Notes: generated by a model not told the origin, from the letters alone. A stretch of 64,000 nucleotides of DNA from Lentisphaeraceae bacterium (GCA_004555175.1 SFJE01000006.1:3768-67767), one strand, 5' to 3'. Counted from the first letter of the stretch, positions 31,326-41,802 are shown. Made by a program: numbers and translations.

Positions 31326-32387
31326 ATGGAGCCGCTTCGCCACCTCTACCTGCACTTTCCCTTCTGCTCGGGGCGCTGCCATTACTGCGCCTTCGTCTCC
31401 GGCCCCCCGCCCGCACAGCCGCAAGCCTATGTGGAGGAACTCGTGGCCGAGGCGCGCAGCCGCGGTTTCCCCCTGCCCCTCGGCCCGCTGGAGACGCTCT
31501 ACTGCGGGGGCGGCACCCCAGCGCTCTTGGGCGAAAGCGGCTTCCGCCGTCTGGCCGAAAGCGGGCTCTTCACCCTCGCGCCTGGCGCGGAGTGGAGCGT
31601 GGAGCTCCACCCCGCCGCCGTCACCGAAGGGCTCGTTGCCACCCTCGCTGAACTCGGCGTCACGCGCCTCTCGCTGGGCGTGCAGGCCTTCGACGATGCC
31701 ACGCTCGCGCGCTGTAACCGCCGCCACACCGTCCGCCAAGCCCTTACGGCCATCGCCCTCGCCCGCGCGGCCATTCCCGATACGGGGATCGACCTCATCG
31801 CCGGGCTCCCGGGCGTCACCCCCGCCGAATGGGCGCGCACGGTCGACCAAGCCCTCGCCTTGGACCTGCCCCACCTCTCGCTCTACGCCCTCTCTATCGA
31901 GCCCGGTTCCGCCTGGGCCCAAGCGCCCGAACCCGACCCCGATGCGCTCTGCGATGCCATTGCCTACGCAGCCGAGCGCTTCACTCAGGCCGGCTACGCG
32001 CGCTACGAGGTCTCCAACTACGCCCGCCCCGGCTTCCGCTGCCGCCACAACCTCAACACCTGGCACGGCGGCGACTACCTGGGGCTCGGGCGCGGCGCGG
32101 CCTCGCGTCTGGGCCTCCTCCGCCGCGATGGCACCGGCCACGAAGAGCGCCTGAGCGAATGCGACGATGCCCTCGAGCGCGCCCTCACCCAGTTGCGGCT
32201 AGACGAGGGTTTCCGCCCCGAAACGCTCCTCCGCCGATTTCCTTGCCTGACGCCCTGGCGCGAGCATTGGGAGCGCACCCTCGCCACCGCCCGCGCTCAC
32301 GGCCTGCTCACCCCCGCCAACGCCCCCACCCCGCGCGGCTACGAAGTCCTGGATGCGCTGGTCCGCGCCCTCTGTACGCACGCGTAA
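31326..32387 (+). CDS. hemW: HemW-like radical SAM protein
   Basis: 353 residues. The 4Fe-4S site is C14xxxC18xxC21 in HFPFCSGRCHYCAF, followed by TLYCGGGTP, the SLGVQAFDD block and DLIAGLPG, and a C-terminal HemN-type domain. HemW is now regarded as a haem chaperone, not a coproporphyrinogen oxidase. ATG 31326 lies 13 bp after scpB; the longer frame from 30828 is a shadow of scpB. Confidence 0.92.
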   Translation: MEPLRHLYLHFPFCSGRCHYCAFVSGPPPAQPQAYVEELVAEARSRGFPLPLGPLETLYCGGGTPALLGESGFRRLAESGLFTLAPGAEWSVELHPAAVTEGLVATLAELGVTRLSLGVQAFDDATLARCNRRHTVRQALTAIALARAAIPDTGIDLIAGLPGVTPAEWARTVDQALALDLPHLSLYALSIEPGSAWAQAPEPDPDALCDAIAYAAERFTQAGYARYEVSNYARPGFRCRHNLNTWHGGDYLGLGRGAASRLGLLRRDGTGHEERLSECDDALERALTQLRLDEGFRPETLLRRFPCLTPWREHWERTLATARAHGLLTPANAPTPRGYEVLDALVRALCTHA

Positions 32388-32470
32388 CACCCCTCCGTCA
32401 TCCGCGAGCGTAGCGAGCACCCTCCATTTATGATAGACTATCGTCCATTCTCAAGCGTATCGGAGTATTT

Positions 32471-35400
32471 ATGTTAACAACCCTCTTAGACTTCTTTTGC
32501 TCGCGCCCTTTTCCAGATATGCCGAGTTGGCGTAAGCAGTTGCTATGGGCACTACAAGCCTTGGCGTGGGGCTTCATTGCTGCACTCGTAGGCTGGCACT
32601 TCGCCGGCGACTTTGCGCTTCCGGGTGAGCATGTACAGACCTTGGCGGCCTTCTCGGGGGCATCGGCGGTGGATCGTTCGGCCTATCCGCTCCTGTGGCA
32701 GGCGGTGAGTCTCTTCCTTGGTGAGTCGCCGAGCATGTTGGCCTTGAACGGCTTGGGGGCGTGCGTGATGGGCGTGCTCGTGGTCTGCTCTTGGCAACTG
32801 GTGCGCTTTTGGGTGCACGATGCGATGAACGAAGATTCGGTGGCCGGCCCGAGCGCGTGGTTACCGTGCGTGACGGCGCATGTGGCGTGCGCGGTGTTGC
32901 TCTTTTCGCTGCCGGGGCTCTACGCGGCCTCGGGGCTGATGGTGGGAACGTGGAGCCTCGCGTGGCTATTGCTGTGCGTGATGTTGCAGAATCGCTATGC
33001 GATGGGCGGCGGGCACCGTCATGCGATGGCGCTCTTTGCGTTGGTGCTGGGGGTGGCAGTGGTGGAGTCGCCCTGGGTGCTGTTGTGCTTGCCCCTCTTC
33101 TTCCTGCGGGCATTGGCCATTGAGTGGCGGCTCTGGGATCATAGCGCGCGCAATTTGCCGCTTTGGTTTATCGCCCTCGTTGCCAGCGTGGTGGGAATGC
33201 TCATCTGGAATACGCTGCGCACCTGCGAGGCGTTGACGCTGAATGGGGTGGTGCAGACCGAGCTCGCGGTGCTGCGTGTGCACATGGCCGTGCTTTCGGG
33301 GATGATTGTGGGGCACCCGTGGCTCTTTATCGTGGCCGGCGGCGTGCTCTGGCCGCTCTTGGCGTGGATTACCGCGCGCCAGCTGCTGAACAATGGCCGC
33401 GCGTGGGGCTTGCTCTTCACGGCGGTGGTGCTCTCCTTCGCGGGCTTTGGCCTCTTCTGGGGTCTGGGCGGCAAGCTGCCGTTGCCCATCTTCTACTGGC
33501 TGGCACAGGGACAGGTTCCGCTCGCCACCGCGTGGGTGACCTCCGTGGCCGGTGTCATGTTGCTCGCCGGCTGGGGTATTCAGCTCTTTGCCAAAAATCC
33601 AAACATCTATGAAGAGCGCGACCGCCGGCATATTCCGGCGCATGTCACGGCCATGCGCGTGGGAGCCATCTTCCTGCTGCCCATCAGTGTCCTCGTTGCC
33701 GCCATCACCCTGGGCGTGCAGACCCGCCGCTTCGCCGCGCTCGACCGTGGCATGACCCAGCGCTTCGCCGCCGAGGCAGTCGCCTCCTTGGCCGCCGAAC
33801 CGCAGCAACCGACCTCCGGCCATGTCTTTGTGCTCGGGGCCAGCTGGATTGATAACCACCTGCTCTTGGAAGCACAGCGGCGCGGCCAGCCCATTACCCT
33901 CTTCTCCATCAACCGCGCGCAGGATAAGCCCTATCTTGAGGACCTGCGTCAGCGCCTGCAATCCGATCCGCTCCTCGGCGATGCCGATCGCCTGCGCCTC
34001 ACGCACCTGCTCGACTACAACTTCCTCACCTTCGTGCAGGACTTCTTTGTCTCCCAATACAACGCCGCCGAGATCGCTGCGGCCTACGATTTGGCCGATG
34101 TTTGGTATGCCGCCAAGTTGCGTCCCATCCCCTATGGCACGCTCTACCTCGGCGCCCCGATGGAAGGCGTCGCCGCTGCCGACCCCCTTCCGGCCAACCT
34201 TGCCCTGCGCCAGGCCTGGCAGGCGTGCCTCGCCATCGAGGCCTTGCCGTGGTATGACCTCAGCGCCTCAACCCACAGCGCCATCCGCCACCATATCGCC
34301 TTCGTCTCCAACAACCTCGGCACCTACCTCGATGACCAGCAGCGCGCCGAGGAGGCCGCCGACTGCTACTTCTACGCCTGGAAGACCGACAAGAGCAACA
34401 TCTCGGCACTCCTCAACCTCTACGACATCACCCTCCGTCGCGGCCAGTTGCCCGAACGCCGCGTGGAAATCAATAAGGCCTTCCAGGACTTTATCACCGC
34501 CCGTGCCAAGTCCGCCCGAAAGTACGACCTCAGCGCTGTCGGCCGCTACTACGGCTACATTCGCAACTACGACCTCTTTGTACAGATGGGCTGGGAGTGG
34601 GCCGTCAGCAGCGCCCCCGAGTCGGTCCTCGCCGGTTTACGCAACGCCCAGAACGGCCTGGCCCCCACCGACCCACGCAATGGTGCCGTGCGCGCCGTCG
34701 TGGCCGCAGTCTACGAACTGCAGGGGCAGACCGAGCGCTCCATCGAGAACTATCACGCTGCCGTGCAGATCAACCCCAAGAATGTCGAGGCCCTCCGCGG
34801 CCTGGCGCGTCTGGCCATCCAGCAAGGCAAGACCGCCGAGGCCGGTCAGTGGCTCGCCAAGGCCGAAGAGGCCGGCGCAGACCAGGAATCGCTAGACATC
34901 GACCGCACCGCCTACCTGATGGCGATGGGCGACCTGGAGGGCGCCAGCCGCGCCATCGGTCGCTACACCACCAACCACAAGGATTCCGCCGTCGGCTGGG
35001 CCATGCTCGGAATGCTCGAGATTGAGAAGGGCAAGCCCGACAATATCTCCCGCGCCTCCGGCTTCATCCTTCAGAACATCCGCCGCACCGCCCAGGGCCG
35101 TGACCTCTACTTCCAGCACGTCCTTGAAGGCCGTCTGGCGCAGTTCCACGCCCAGGAGAGCGAAGCCCTCTCGCACGATGCCACGCGCATCCCCTCCGAA
35201 GTTGCCCGCCAAGATGCCGCCAAACGCGCCATTCAGCAATGGGAAGACGCCCGACGCCAGTATCGCCGCGCCTACGCCATCCGCCCGAATGTCCGGGGCC
35301 TTCTGGAGCTCATTTTGGAGTTCGATCGCCGCTTAGGAGATCGCCCCGCCGCCGAAGCCGATGCCCTGGCCATCCTGCGCGAAGACACGCGCCACCCCTA

Positions 35401-35878
35401 CGCCAACTTCATCGTAGGCTCCCAGCGCCTGGAAGATGGCGAAGTCGAGGCGGCCACCAAGTACTTCCGCGTGGCCGTTGAGGGCACCGAGGAGCCCTCC
35501 GCCAGCCTGCTCAACAACTACGCCGAAGCCCTCATCCGCGTGGGGCAGAGCGCCAAGGCCAAGGAGGTCGCCCTGCGCTGCATCCAGCTCGATGCCAAGA
35601 ACTACGCCTCCTGGGCCACCTACGCCCTCACCCTCGCCCGTGGGGACGAAGCCGCCAAGGCCAAAACCGCCATCGACAAGGCCCGCGAGCTGGCCGCCGA
35701 AGCCAAAATCCAGCCCGATCCGCGCATCGGCCTTGTCGACATCTATCTGGCCCTCAACGCCGGCGACAAGGTGGCTGCCCAGCAGGCCCTCTCCCAGCTC
35801 AAGAAGACACTCGGCGCCCAACTCACCCCCTGCGACACGCGCGATCTGAAGGAACTCGAAGCCGCACTCGCACGCTAG
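32471..35878 (+). CDS. Large membrane protein with C-terminal TPR repeats
   Basis: 1135 residues. The first ~420 residues hold about nine to ten hydrophobic spans (WALQALAWGFIAALVGWHFA, HVACAVLLFSLPGLYAA, FALVLGVAVVESPWVLLCL, and others). A soluble part follows, with TPR-like helical hairpins from about 620 to the end (YHAAVQINPKNVEALRGLAR, YAEALIRVGQSAKAKEVALR). No catalytic motif is evident. Membrane-plus-TPR proteins of this type are frequent in PVC bacteria, and function is unknown. ATG 32471 has CGGAG upstream. It precedes xseA by 7 bp. Confidence 0.8.
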   Translation: MLTTLLDFFCSRPFPDMPSWRKQLLWALQALAWGFIAALVGWHFAGDFALPGEHVQTLAAFSGASAVDRSAYPLLWQAVSLFLGESPSMLALNGLGACVMGVLVVCSWQLVRFWVHDAMNEDSVAGPSAWLPCVTAHVACAVLLFSLPGLYAASGLMVGTWSLAWLLLCVMLQNRYAMGGGHRHAMALFALVLGVAVVESPWVLLCLPLFFLRALAIEWRLWDHSARNLPLWFIALVASVVGMLIWNTLRTCEALTLNGVVQTELAVLRVHMAVLSGMIVGHPWLFIVAGGVLWPLLAWITARQLLNNGRAWGLLFTAVVLSFAGFGLFWGLGGKLPLPIFYWLAQGQVPLATAWVTSVAGVMLLAGWGIQLFAKNPNIYEERDRRHIPAHVTAMRVGAIFLLPISVLVAAITLGVQTRRFAALDRGMTQRFAAEAVASLAAEPQQPTSGHVFVLGASWIDNHLLLEAQRRGQPITLFSINRAQDKPYLEDLRQRLQSDPLLGDADRLRLTHLLDYNFLTFVQDFFVSQYNAAEIAAAYDLADVWYAAKLRPIPYGTLYLGAPMEGVAAADPLPANLALRQAWQACLAIEALPWYDLSASTHSAIRHHIAFVSNNLGTYLDDQQRAEEAADCYFYAWKTDKSNISALLNLYDITLRRGQLPERRVEINKAFQDFITARAKSARKYDLSAVGRYYGYIRNYDLFVQMGWEWAVSSAPESVLAGLRNAQNGLAPTDPRNGAVRAVVAAVYELQGQTERSIENYHAAVQINPKNVEALRGLARLAIQQGKTAEAGQWLAKAEEAGADQESLDIDRTAYLMAMGDLEGASRAIGRYTTNHKDSAVGWAMLGMLEIEKGKPDNISRASGFILQNIRRTAQGRDLYFQHVLEGRLAQFHAQESEALSHDATRIPSEVARQDAAKRAIQQWEDARRQYRRAYAIRPNVRGLLELILEFDRRLGDRPAAEADALAILREDTRHPYANFIVGSQRLEDGEVEAATKYFRVAVEGTEEPSASLLNNYAEALIRVGQSAKAKEVALRCIQLDAKNYASWATYALTLARGDEAAKAKTAIDKARELAAEAKIQPDPRIGLVDIYLALNAGDKVAAQQALSQLKKTLGAQLTPCDTRDLKELEAALAR

Positions 35879-35885
35879 GCGCGCT

Positions 35886-37250
35886 ATGGACATCCTTTCC
35901 GTCAGCGCCATCACCGCCCGGATTAAAGACCGGCTCGAAGAGCTCCCGGCCGTCACCATCGAGGGGGAAGTCTCCAATGCCCGCAAGCCCAACGCTTCCG
36001 GGCACTTCTACTTCACCCTCGGAGATGCCGATACGCCCCCCGCCGGTCAGGCGCCCGCCAAGCTCAACGCCGCCTTCTTTAAGTGGGCCCAGTTGCGCCA
36101 AGGCGATGTCCCCGCCTTCCGCGATGGCGACAAAGTCCGCGCCACCGGCCGGATCTCCCTCTACGCCCCCCACGGCTCCTACCACCTCAACGTCACCGCC
36201 CTCACCCTCTGCGATGGCACCGGCGAACTCCTCAAGCGCAAGGAGGCCCTCCAACGCCGTCTCCGCGCCGAAGGACTCTGCGAGCCCACCCGCAAGCGCC
36301 CCCTCCCGCGCCTCCCCCGCCGTATCGGCATTGTCACCGCCCCCACCGGAGCCGCCATTCGCGACATCCTCAACATCCTCTCCCGCCGCTACCCGCACCT
36401 CCACATTCTCGTGGCGCCCTGCCGCGTTCAAGGCCCCGAAGCCACCGAAGAGATCGCCCGCGCCATCGAGCTCCTCAACGCGCACTTCGGCCCCGACTCC
36501 CCCGAGCCCATCGACGCGATGATCGTCGGCCGCGGCGGCGGCTCACTCGAAGACCTCTGGTGCTTCAACGAAGAACGCGTGGCCCGTGCCGTCGCCGCCA
36601 GCCGCATCCCCGTCATCTCCGCCGTCGGCCACGAGCCCGACTGGGTCGTCACCGATGATGTGGCCGACCTGCGCGCCCCCACCCCTTCCGCCGCCGCCGA
36701 ACTCATCTGCGGTTGCAAAGAAGACTTCGACCGCGCCCTCTCCGCCGCCAAAGATCGCCTCCTCGTCGCCCTCCGCCACGCCTACAAAGAGGCCCGTGCC
36801 ACGCTCCAGCGCCTCGAACGCGCCCCCCTCATTGCCGACCCCCTCCGTTACCTCGAAAGCCGCTCCCAGCGCATCGATGCGCTTGATTTGCGCCTAACCG
36901 CCGCCCGCGACCGTGCCCTCCACCGCCGCGCCACCGCCCTCAACACCCTCGCCTTGCGCCTCGAACGCGCCGGCGCCACCCGCTTCCCCGCCGCCCACCA
37001 ATCCCTCGCCAAGCGCGCCGAGCGCCTCGCCTCCACCCTTCAGCGCGCCCTCGACCGCCGCGCCGCCGCCCTTGAGACGGCCGCCGCAAAACTCCAGGCT
37101 CTCAACCCCTACGCCGTCCTCAACCGCGGCTATGCCATCGTTGCCGACCCCGCCGGGCGCCCCCTCCTTGATCCTGCCGACGCCCCTGCCGGCACCCCCC
37201 TCGCCATCCGCCTCGCGAAGGGCTCCCTCTCCGCCACCGCCCGTGGCTAA
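35886..37250 (+). CDS. xseA: Exodeoxyribonuclease VII large subunit
   Basis: 454 residues. N-terminal OB-fold (VTIEGEVSNARKPNASGHFY), then RIGIVTAPTGAAIRDILNIL, the DAMIVGRGGGSLEDLWCFNE block and ISAVGHEPD, all diagnostic. The C-terminal part is a long Ala/Arg coiled coil that binds XseB subunits. The enzyme degrades single-stranded DNA to oligonucleotides. No xseB is in the window. 7 bp after the TPR protein. Confidence 0.95.
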   Translation: MDILSVSAITARIKDRLEELPAVTIEGEVSNARKPNASGHFYFTLGDADTPPAGQAPAKLNAAFFKWAQLRQGDVPAFRDGDKVRATGRISLYAPHGSYHLNVTALTLCDGTGELLKRKEALQRRLRAEGLCEPTRKRPLPRLPRRIGIVTAPTGAAIRDILNILSRRYPHLHILVAPCRVQGPEATEEIARAIELLNAHFGPDSPEPIDAMIVGRGGGSLEDLWCFNEERVARAVAASRIPVISAVGHEPDWVVTDDVADLRAPTPSAAAELICGCKEDFDRALSAAKDRLLVALRHAYKEARATLQRLERAPLIADPLRYLESRSQRIDALDLRLTAARDRALHRRATALNTLALRLERAGATRFPAAHQSLAKRAERLASTLQRALDRRAAALETAAAKLQALNPYAVLNRGYAIVADPAGRPLLDPADAPAGTPLAIRLAKGSLSATARG

Positions 37251-37411
37251 CACGGCCATTGGCGCGGCCAGAAAGAAGGGCGCGCGCGAGGCGGTAAGCG
37301 TGGTGCCGTGGCTCGCTCCGCTAGGTCCCCCTCACGCGCGAAGGCACTTTGCGCCACGTGGGGGTTTATGATATGCTGTGTCCAACACCGATTTAGAAGG
37401 AAGCACTGTTT

Positions 37412-40400
37412 ATGAGTTCAATGCGTCAGGAACCGGCTTGTGGCACTCAGTTATTGAAGTGGGTGGGCGATGTTTTGGAGGTCAAGGCTTATCGCGAGGG
37501 GAAGGGTGCCGGGCGGATGGTGTTCCGGACGAATTTGGGGTCGGCGGCGATTCATCAGGCGGAGGTGTTGGCGCATGTGGATGAGGCGCGGCTGATGAGC
37601 GGGGATGATTGGCACGATGTGCCGATGGAGTCGTGCGGGAAGGGGGAGTGGCGGGTGCGGTTGCCGCTGTTGGAGGTGGGGATTTTTGAGGGGAAGATTT
37701 GCTTTTTGCCGAATGCGCGGCCGCAGCCGGAGTGGTTGGATGGGCCGAATATGATTATCAAGGTGGCGCCGGCAAAGAGTGCGGGCGGAAACTTGATTTA
37801 CGCGGCCTTTGTGCGGCAGTTTGGGGCGCGGATGGCTTCGGCGGACGCGGGGCAGGCGTATGCGCGCGAGGAGGCGGTGTTGGACCGAGCGGGTTACACG
37901 GTGATTCCGCCGAGTGGGACCTTCCGGCAGCTGATTAAGCACCTCGATCACATTCTGGTGCGCCTGGGGTTCCGCCACTTGCTATTGTTGCCCATTCACC
38001 CGACGCCGACGACCTTTGCGCGGATGGGGCGTTATGGCTCGCCCTTCGCAGGGCGGGACTTCTTGGATATCGACCCGGCGCTGGCGGAGTTTGACCGTTC
38101 GGCGACGCCGTTGGACCAGTTTCACGAGTTGATTAAGGCGGTGCACGCGCGCGGGGGATCGCTGATGATGGATTTGCCGGCAAACCATACGGGTTGGGCG
38201 GCGACCTTCCAGATTCACCACCCCGAGTGGTACAAGCGCGATGCGGATGGCGCCTTCCATTCGCCGGGGGCGTGGGGGGTGACGTGGGCGGACTTGGTGG
38301 AGCTGGACTACAGCAAGCCCGAACTGCGCCGCGCGATTGCAGATGTCTTCCTTTACTGGTGCCGGCAGGGCGTGGATGGCTTCCGGTGCGATGCGGGCTA
38401 TATGATTCCCAAGGCGGCGTGGGATGTGATTGTGGCGCTGGTCCGCCGCGAGTTCCCCGACACGCTCTTCCTGCTTGAGGGCCTCGGCGGGCCGATGGAG
38501 ACCACCAGCGCGCTGATCGGTTCCTCGGGGCTCGACTGGGCCTATTCCGAACTCTTCCAGACCTATGACCGGCGCGAGTTCGAGGCGATGCTCCCGGGGA
38601 TGATCACCCTCTCCGAGCACCGCGGGCCGCTCATCCACTTTGCCGAGACGCACGACAATAACCGCCTGGCCGCCACCTCGCCGGTCTACGCCAAGCTGCG
38701 GATGGCCCTCTCGGCGTTGCTCTCGCAGCAGGGGGGCTTTGGGATTACCGCAGGCGTGGAGTGGTTCGCCCGCGAAAAGATTGACGTCCATGGGTGCGGC
38801 GGGCTGAACTGGGGCGCGCAGGACCATGCGTGCGAGTGGCTCCGGCGGCTAAACACCTTGCTGCGGATTCACCCGCTCTTCGGAGCCGAGACGCGTCTGG
38901 AACAAGTGCAGGAGGGCGGCGGGAATATCCTGGCTGTCATTCGCCGCCGCGCGGGGCACGCGCCGTTGTTGATTTTGGCGAACCTCGATTGGAAGCAACC
39001 GCAAAGCGTGGCCTTCCGCAAGGGCGTCTTCCCCGAGGGGTTGGCGGGCGACTTGCTCTCCGGCGAGACGCTCCACGCCACACCTGAAGGGGTGGACCTC
39101 GAGCCCGGGCAGGTGCGCTGCCTCTCGCCGCGCGCCGAGGATTTGACGATGCTTGAGGGGGCCCTGCGCCAGCGCGGAATTGCCCCAGTGGCCGAGTTGG
39201 AGCTGCGCGCCCGCCGCGTGATGGCGATGCGCACGCTCCAGTGGTTGGGCGAGAGCGTCGATTGCGAGGGCGACTTGGATGCGCTGTCCGCGCGCTTTGT
39301 GGCCGACCCCGAGGCCTTCGCCGCCGCGCCTAAGACGCGGTGTCCGCGGTTGGTGCGGTTGGACCTGCCCGGAGATATTCACCGCGAGGTGCCGGTGCCG
39401 CCAGGCGCGTTGCTCTTCATCACCGCCGCTGCGCCCTTCCGCGCCCGGATTTGCGGCATAAAGGAGGGGTTGGCCGTCCGCACGCGAGGCGAGGCAATTG
39501 CCTTGGCCGATGGACGCTATGGGCTGATTTTGCCGGTGCGCGCCACGCCCGATTTGCCGCAGAGCGCGCCGAAGAAGACCGAGCGGCTGAACCTCTATGT
39601 CGCGATGATGGTACCGGGGGAGAATCGGATTCTGCGCTCGACGGTCTGGGCGTTGGGGCGCGGCGAGACGGCTGGGCGGATCAAGCGCCGCTTCTCCGGG
39701 CTCGAAGTCAAGTCGATGGCCAATGCGCGCTTGCTGCTGACCAATGGAACCGGCGCGATGGCCCAGGTGCGGCTGAAGTGGGGCGACATCCGCTCGCAGT
39801 ACGACTGCCTACTGGCCCTGAACCGCCACCCGAAGGTGCCCGACGATCGGCAGATCTTCCTGACCCGCTGCCGGGCATGGATCCTCTGCAATGGCTTTAT
39901 CTCGCCGGTCTCAGGGCCGAGCTTGGAGATGGTGACGGTGGCGCCCGATGGGTCGACGGCCGAGTGGCGGTATGCCGTGCCGTGCGGAATGGGGCGGCGG
40001 GTGCCGCTCTCGGTGCGGATGGCGTTGGAGCCCGGGGCAAACCGGGTGGTCATCCGCTTCCGCCGCGAGAAGCCGGTGGAGGGGGCCTCGCGGGCGCCAG
40101 CGGTGTCGGTGGGGCTGGTGTTGCGGCCGGACATTGAATGGCGCAACTTCCATTGCAAGACCAAGGCCTACACCGGGCCCGAGGCCAATTGGCCCAAGCA
40201 GGTTCAGAACTTTGCCGATGGCTTTGCCTTCACCCCCGAGCCGCGTTGCCGCCTGGAAGTGCGTGCCACGGGTTGCGACTGGAATCGGCGCGACGAGTGG
40301 AGCTATAACGTGCCCCACCCCGAGGAGGCCGCCCGCGGGCAAGAGGCGGCGAGCGACCTCTGGAGCCCGGGCTGGTTCCACATTGAGCTCAACGAGGGCG

Positions 40401-41683
40401 ACGAGACGCTCCTGGTGGCGGGCGAGCCGGCCACCGAGCCACCGCGCATCCCCGCCCTTGCCAGCGAACTGCCCTCCGCCCCGTTGGCCCTGCAGAGCGC
40501 GATGAAGCAGGCGCTCAAGCAGTATATTGTCCGCCGCGACGCCCACAAGACTGTGATTGCCGGCTATCCGTGGTTCCTCGATTGGGGGCGCGACACGCTC
40601 ATCTTCCTGCGCGGGGTCATCGCAGCCAAGGAGTGGTCGGTGGCGCTCGACCTCTTGCGCGAGTTCGGCCGCTTTGAGAAGGGCGGCACCATCCCCAATA
40701 TGATCCGCGGGGAGGACGACGCAAACCGCGAGACGGTCGACGCGCCCCTCTGGTTGGCCGTCTGCGCCGATGACGCGATTGCCGCGCTGGGCGCCGAGAA
40801 GGTCCTGGGGCTACAGTGCGGCACGCGCACGCTCAAGGAGATCCTCGTCTCTATCGCCGAGCACTACATCAAAGGCACCGTCAACGGCATCAAGGCCGAT
40901 CCGGAGACCGGGCTCATCTGGTCGCCCGCGCACTACACCTGGATGGATACTAACTACCCGGCCGGCACGCCGCGCGTGGGCTACGCCGTGGAGGTGCAGG
41001 CCCTTTGGGTGCGGCTGCTGGACCTGCTCGGGCGCGAGGTGGCCCCCAAGTGGAAGCGCCTGGCCTCCAAGGTCCGCCGTGCCTTCCGCGAGTGCTTCCC
41101 GCTCCCGGGAACGGGTCTGGCCGATTGCCTCTATGCCGGCCCCGGCGTTGGCGCGCGCCAGGCTGACCCCGATGACGCCCTGCGCCCGAACCAGCTCTAT
41201 GCCATCACCCTGGGGCTGCTGAAGAACGACCGCGCCTTGGCCGAGAGCGTCTTGCGCGAGACCGCGTGCCTGCTCCTGCCCGGCGCTATTCGCACCTTGG
41301 CCGACCGCCCCGTTCGCCGGCCGTTGCCGATTGTGCGCGATGGGCAGCTCCTCAACAACCCGCAGGCGCCCTACTGGGGCCGCTACGAGGGCGACGAAGA
41401 CACCCGCCGCAAGCCCGCCTACCACAATGGCACTGGCTGGACCTTCCCCTTCCCGCTCTACGCCGAGGGGCTCTACCTGGTCTATGGCGAAAGCGCCCGC
41501 CCGATGGCCGAGGCCTACCTCGCCTCCGCCGCGATTTTGTGCGACCAGGATTGCGTCACCCAGCTGCCTGAGTGCGTTCAGGGCAACGCCCCGCACGAGC
41601 CCTGTGGCACCGGCGCCCAAGCCTGGGGCGTCTCCGAACTCCTACGCGTGCTCTGCTTCCTAGATAACTCGCAGCGTTCGTGA
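37412..41683 (+). CDS. Bifunctional glycogen debranching-type enzyme: GH13 alpha-amylase domain fused to amylo-alpha-1,6-glucosidase (GDE C) domain
   Basis: 1423 residues. The GH13 domain (about 150-600) has the nucleophile Asp327 in GVDGFRCDAGY, acid/base Glu356 in LLEGLGGP and H414-D415 in FAETHDNNR, plus DLPANHTG. A middle region of beta-rich sequence follows. The GDE C-terminal (GH133-like, (alpha/alpha)6) domain covers about 1030-1420: WFLDWGRDTLIFLRG, GTIPNMIRGEDDANRETVDA, NGIKADPETGLIWSPAHYTW and YHNGTGWTFPFPLY. Together these match the eukaryotic-type debrancher order, transferase (GH13) then alpha-1,6-glucosidase, so glycogen debranching in one chain is inferred. AGAAGGAAGC precedes ATG 37412. 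Monocistronic as far as visible. Confidence 0.88.
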   Translation: MSSMRQEPACGTQLLKWVGDVLEVKAYREGKGAGRMVFRTNLGSAAIHQAEVLAHVDEARLMSGDDWHDVPMESCGKGEWRVRLPLLEVGIFEGKICFLPNARPQPEWLDGPNMIIKVAPAKSAGGNLIYAAFVRQFGARMASADAGQAYAREEAVLDRAGYTVIPPSGTFRQLIKHLDHILVRLGFRHLLLLPIHPTPTTFARMGRYGSPFAGRDFLDIDPALAEFDRSATPLDQFHELIKAVHARGGSLMMDLPANHTGWAATFQIHHPEWYKRDADGAFHSPGAWGVTWADLVELDYSKPELRRAIADVFLYWCRQGVDGFRCDAGYMIPKAAWDVIVALVRREFPDTLFLLEGLGGPMETTSALIGSSGLDWAYSELFQTYDRREFEAMLPGMITLSEHRGPLIHFAETHDNNRLAATSPVYAKLRMALSALLSQQGGFGITAGVEWFAREKIDVHGCGGLNWGAQDHACEWLRRLNTLLRIHPLFGAETRLEQVQEGGGNILAVIRRRAGHAPLLILANLDWKQPQSVAFRKGVFPEGLAGDLLSGETLHATPEGVDLEPGQVRCLSPRAEDLTMLEGALRQRGIAPVAELELRARRVMAMRTLQWLGESVDCEGDLDALSARFVADPEAFAAAPKTRCPRLVRLDLPGDIHREVPVPPGALLFITAAAPFRARICGIKEGLAVRTRGEAIALADGRYGLILPVRATPDLPQSAPKKTERLNLYVAMMVPGENRILRSTVWALGRGETAGRIKRRFSGLEVKSMANARLLLTNGTGAMAQVRLKWGDIRSQYDCLLALNRHPKVPDDRQIFLTRCRAWILCNGFISPVSGPSLEMVTVAPDGSTAEWRYAVPCGMGRRVPLSVRMALEPGANRVVIRFRREKPVEGASRAPAVSVGLVLRPDIEWRNFHCKTKAYTGPEANWPKQVQNFADGFAFTPEPRCRLEVRATGCDWNRRDEWSYNVPHPEEAARGQEAASDLWSPGWFHIELNEGDETLLVAGEPATEPPRIPALASELPSAPLALQSAMKQALKQYIVRRDAHKTVIAGYPWFLDWGRDTLIFLRGVIAAKEWSVALDLLREFGRFEKGGTIPNMIRGEDDANRETVDAPLWLAVCADDAIAALGAEKVLGLQCGTRTLKEILVSIAEHYIKGTVNGIKADPETGLIWSPAHYTWMDTNYPAGTPRVGYAVEVQALWVRLLDLLGREVAPKWKRLASKVRRAFRECFPLPGTGLADCLYAGPGVGARQADPDDALRPNQLYAITLGLLKNDRALAESVLRETACLLLPGAIRTLADRPVRRPLPIVRDGQLLNNPQAPYWGRYEGDEDTRRKPAYHNGTGWTFPFPLYAEGLYLVYGESARPMAEAYLASAAILCDQDCVTQLPECVQGNAPHEPCGTGAQAWGVSELLRVLCFLDNSQRS

Positions 41684-41776
41684 TGACAGAGGATAGATGA
41701 CAGATGACAGCGCGCGTTCCGCGGCAAATAAGCCGAAGGCTTCTGCCATCTGTCACGCGTCTTCTGTCATCTCTTC
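41684..41776. repeat. Inverted ACAG-type repeat pair
   Basis: GATGACAGAGGATAGATGAC and AGATGACAGCGCGCG (41683-41714) face the inverted CTGCCATCTGTCACGCG and TCTTCTGTCATC (41744-41772), so the stretch can fold into a long imperfect hairpin. The open frame of the next gene reads through it. Confidence 0.65.
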
Positions 41777-41802
41777 GGTCGTGGTATCGCCAGCGCGCGG
41801 TC

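Noticed and set aside
41704..41802. N-terminal 33 codons of the RecA-like ATPase as genuine protein
   Set aside because: They are read from an inverted ACAG repeat and do not resemble RecA/ImuA starts, though use of ATG 41704 cannot be excluded.
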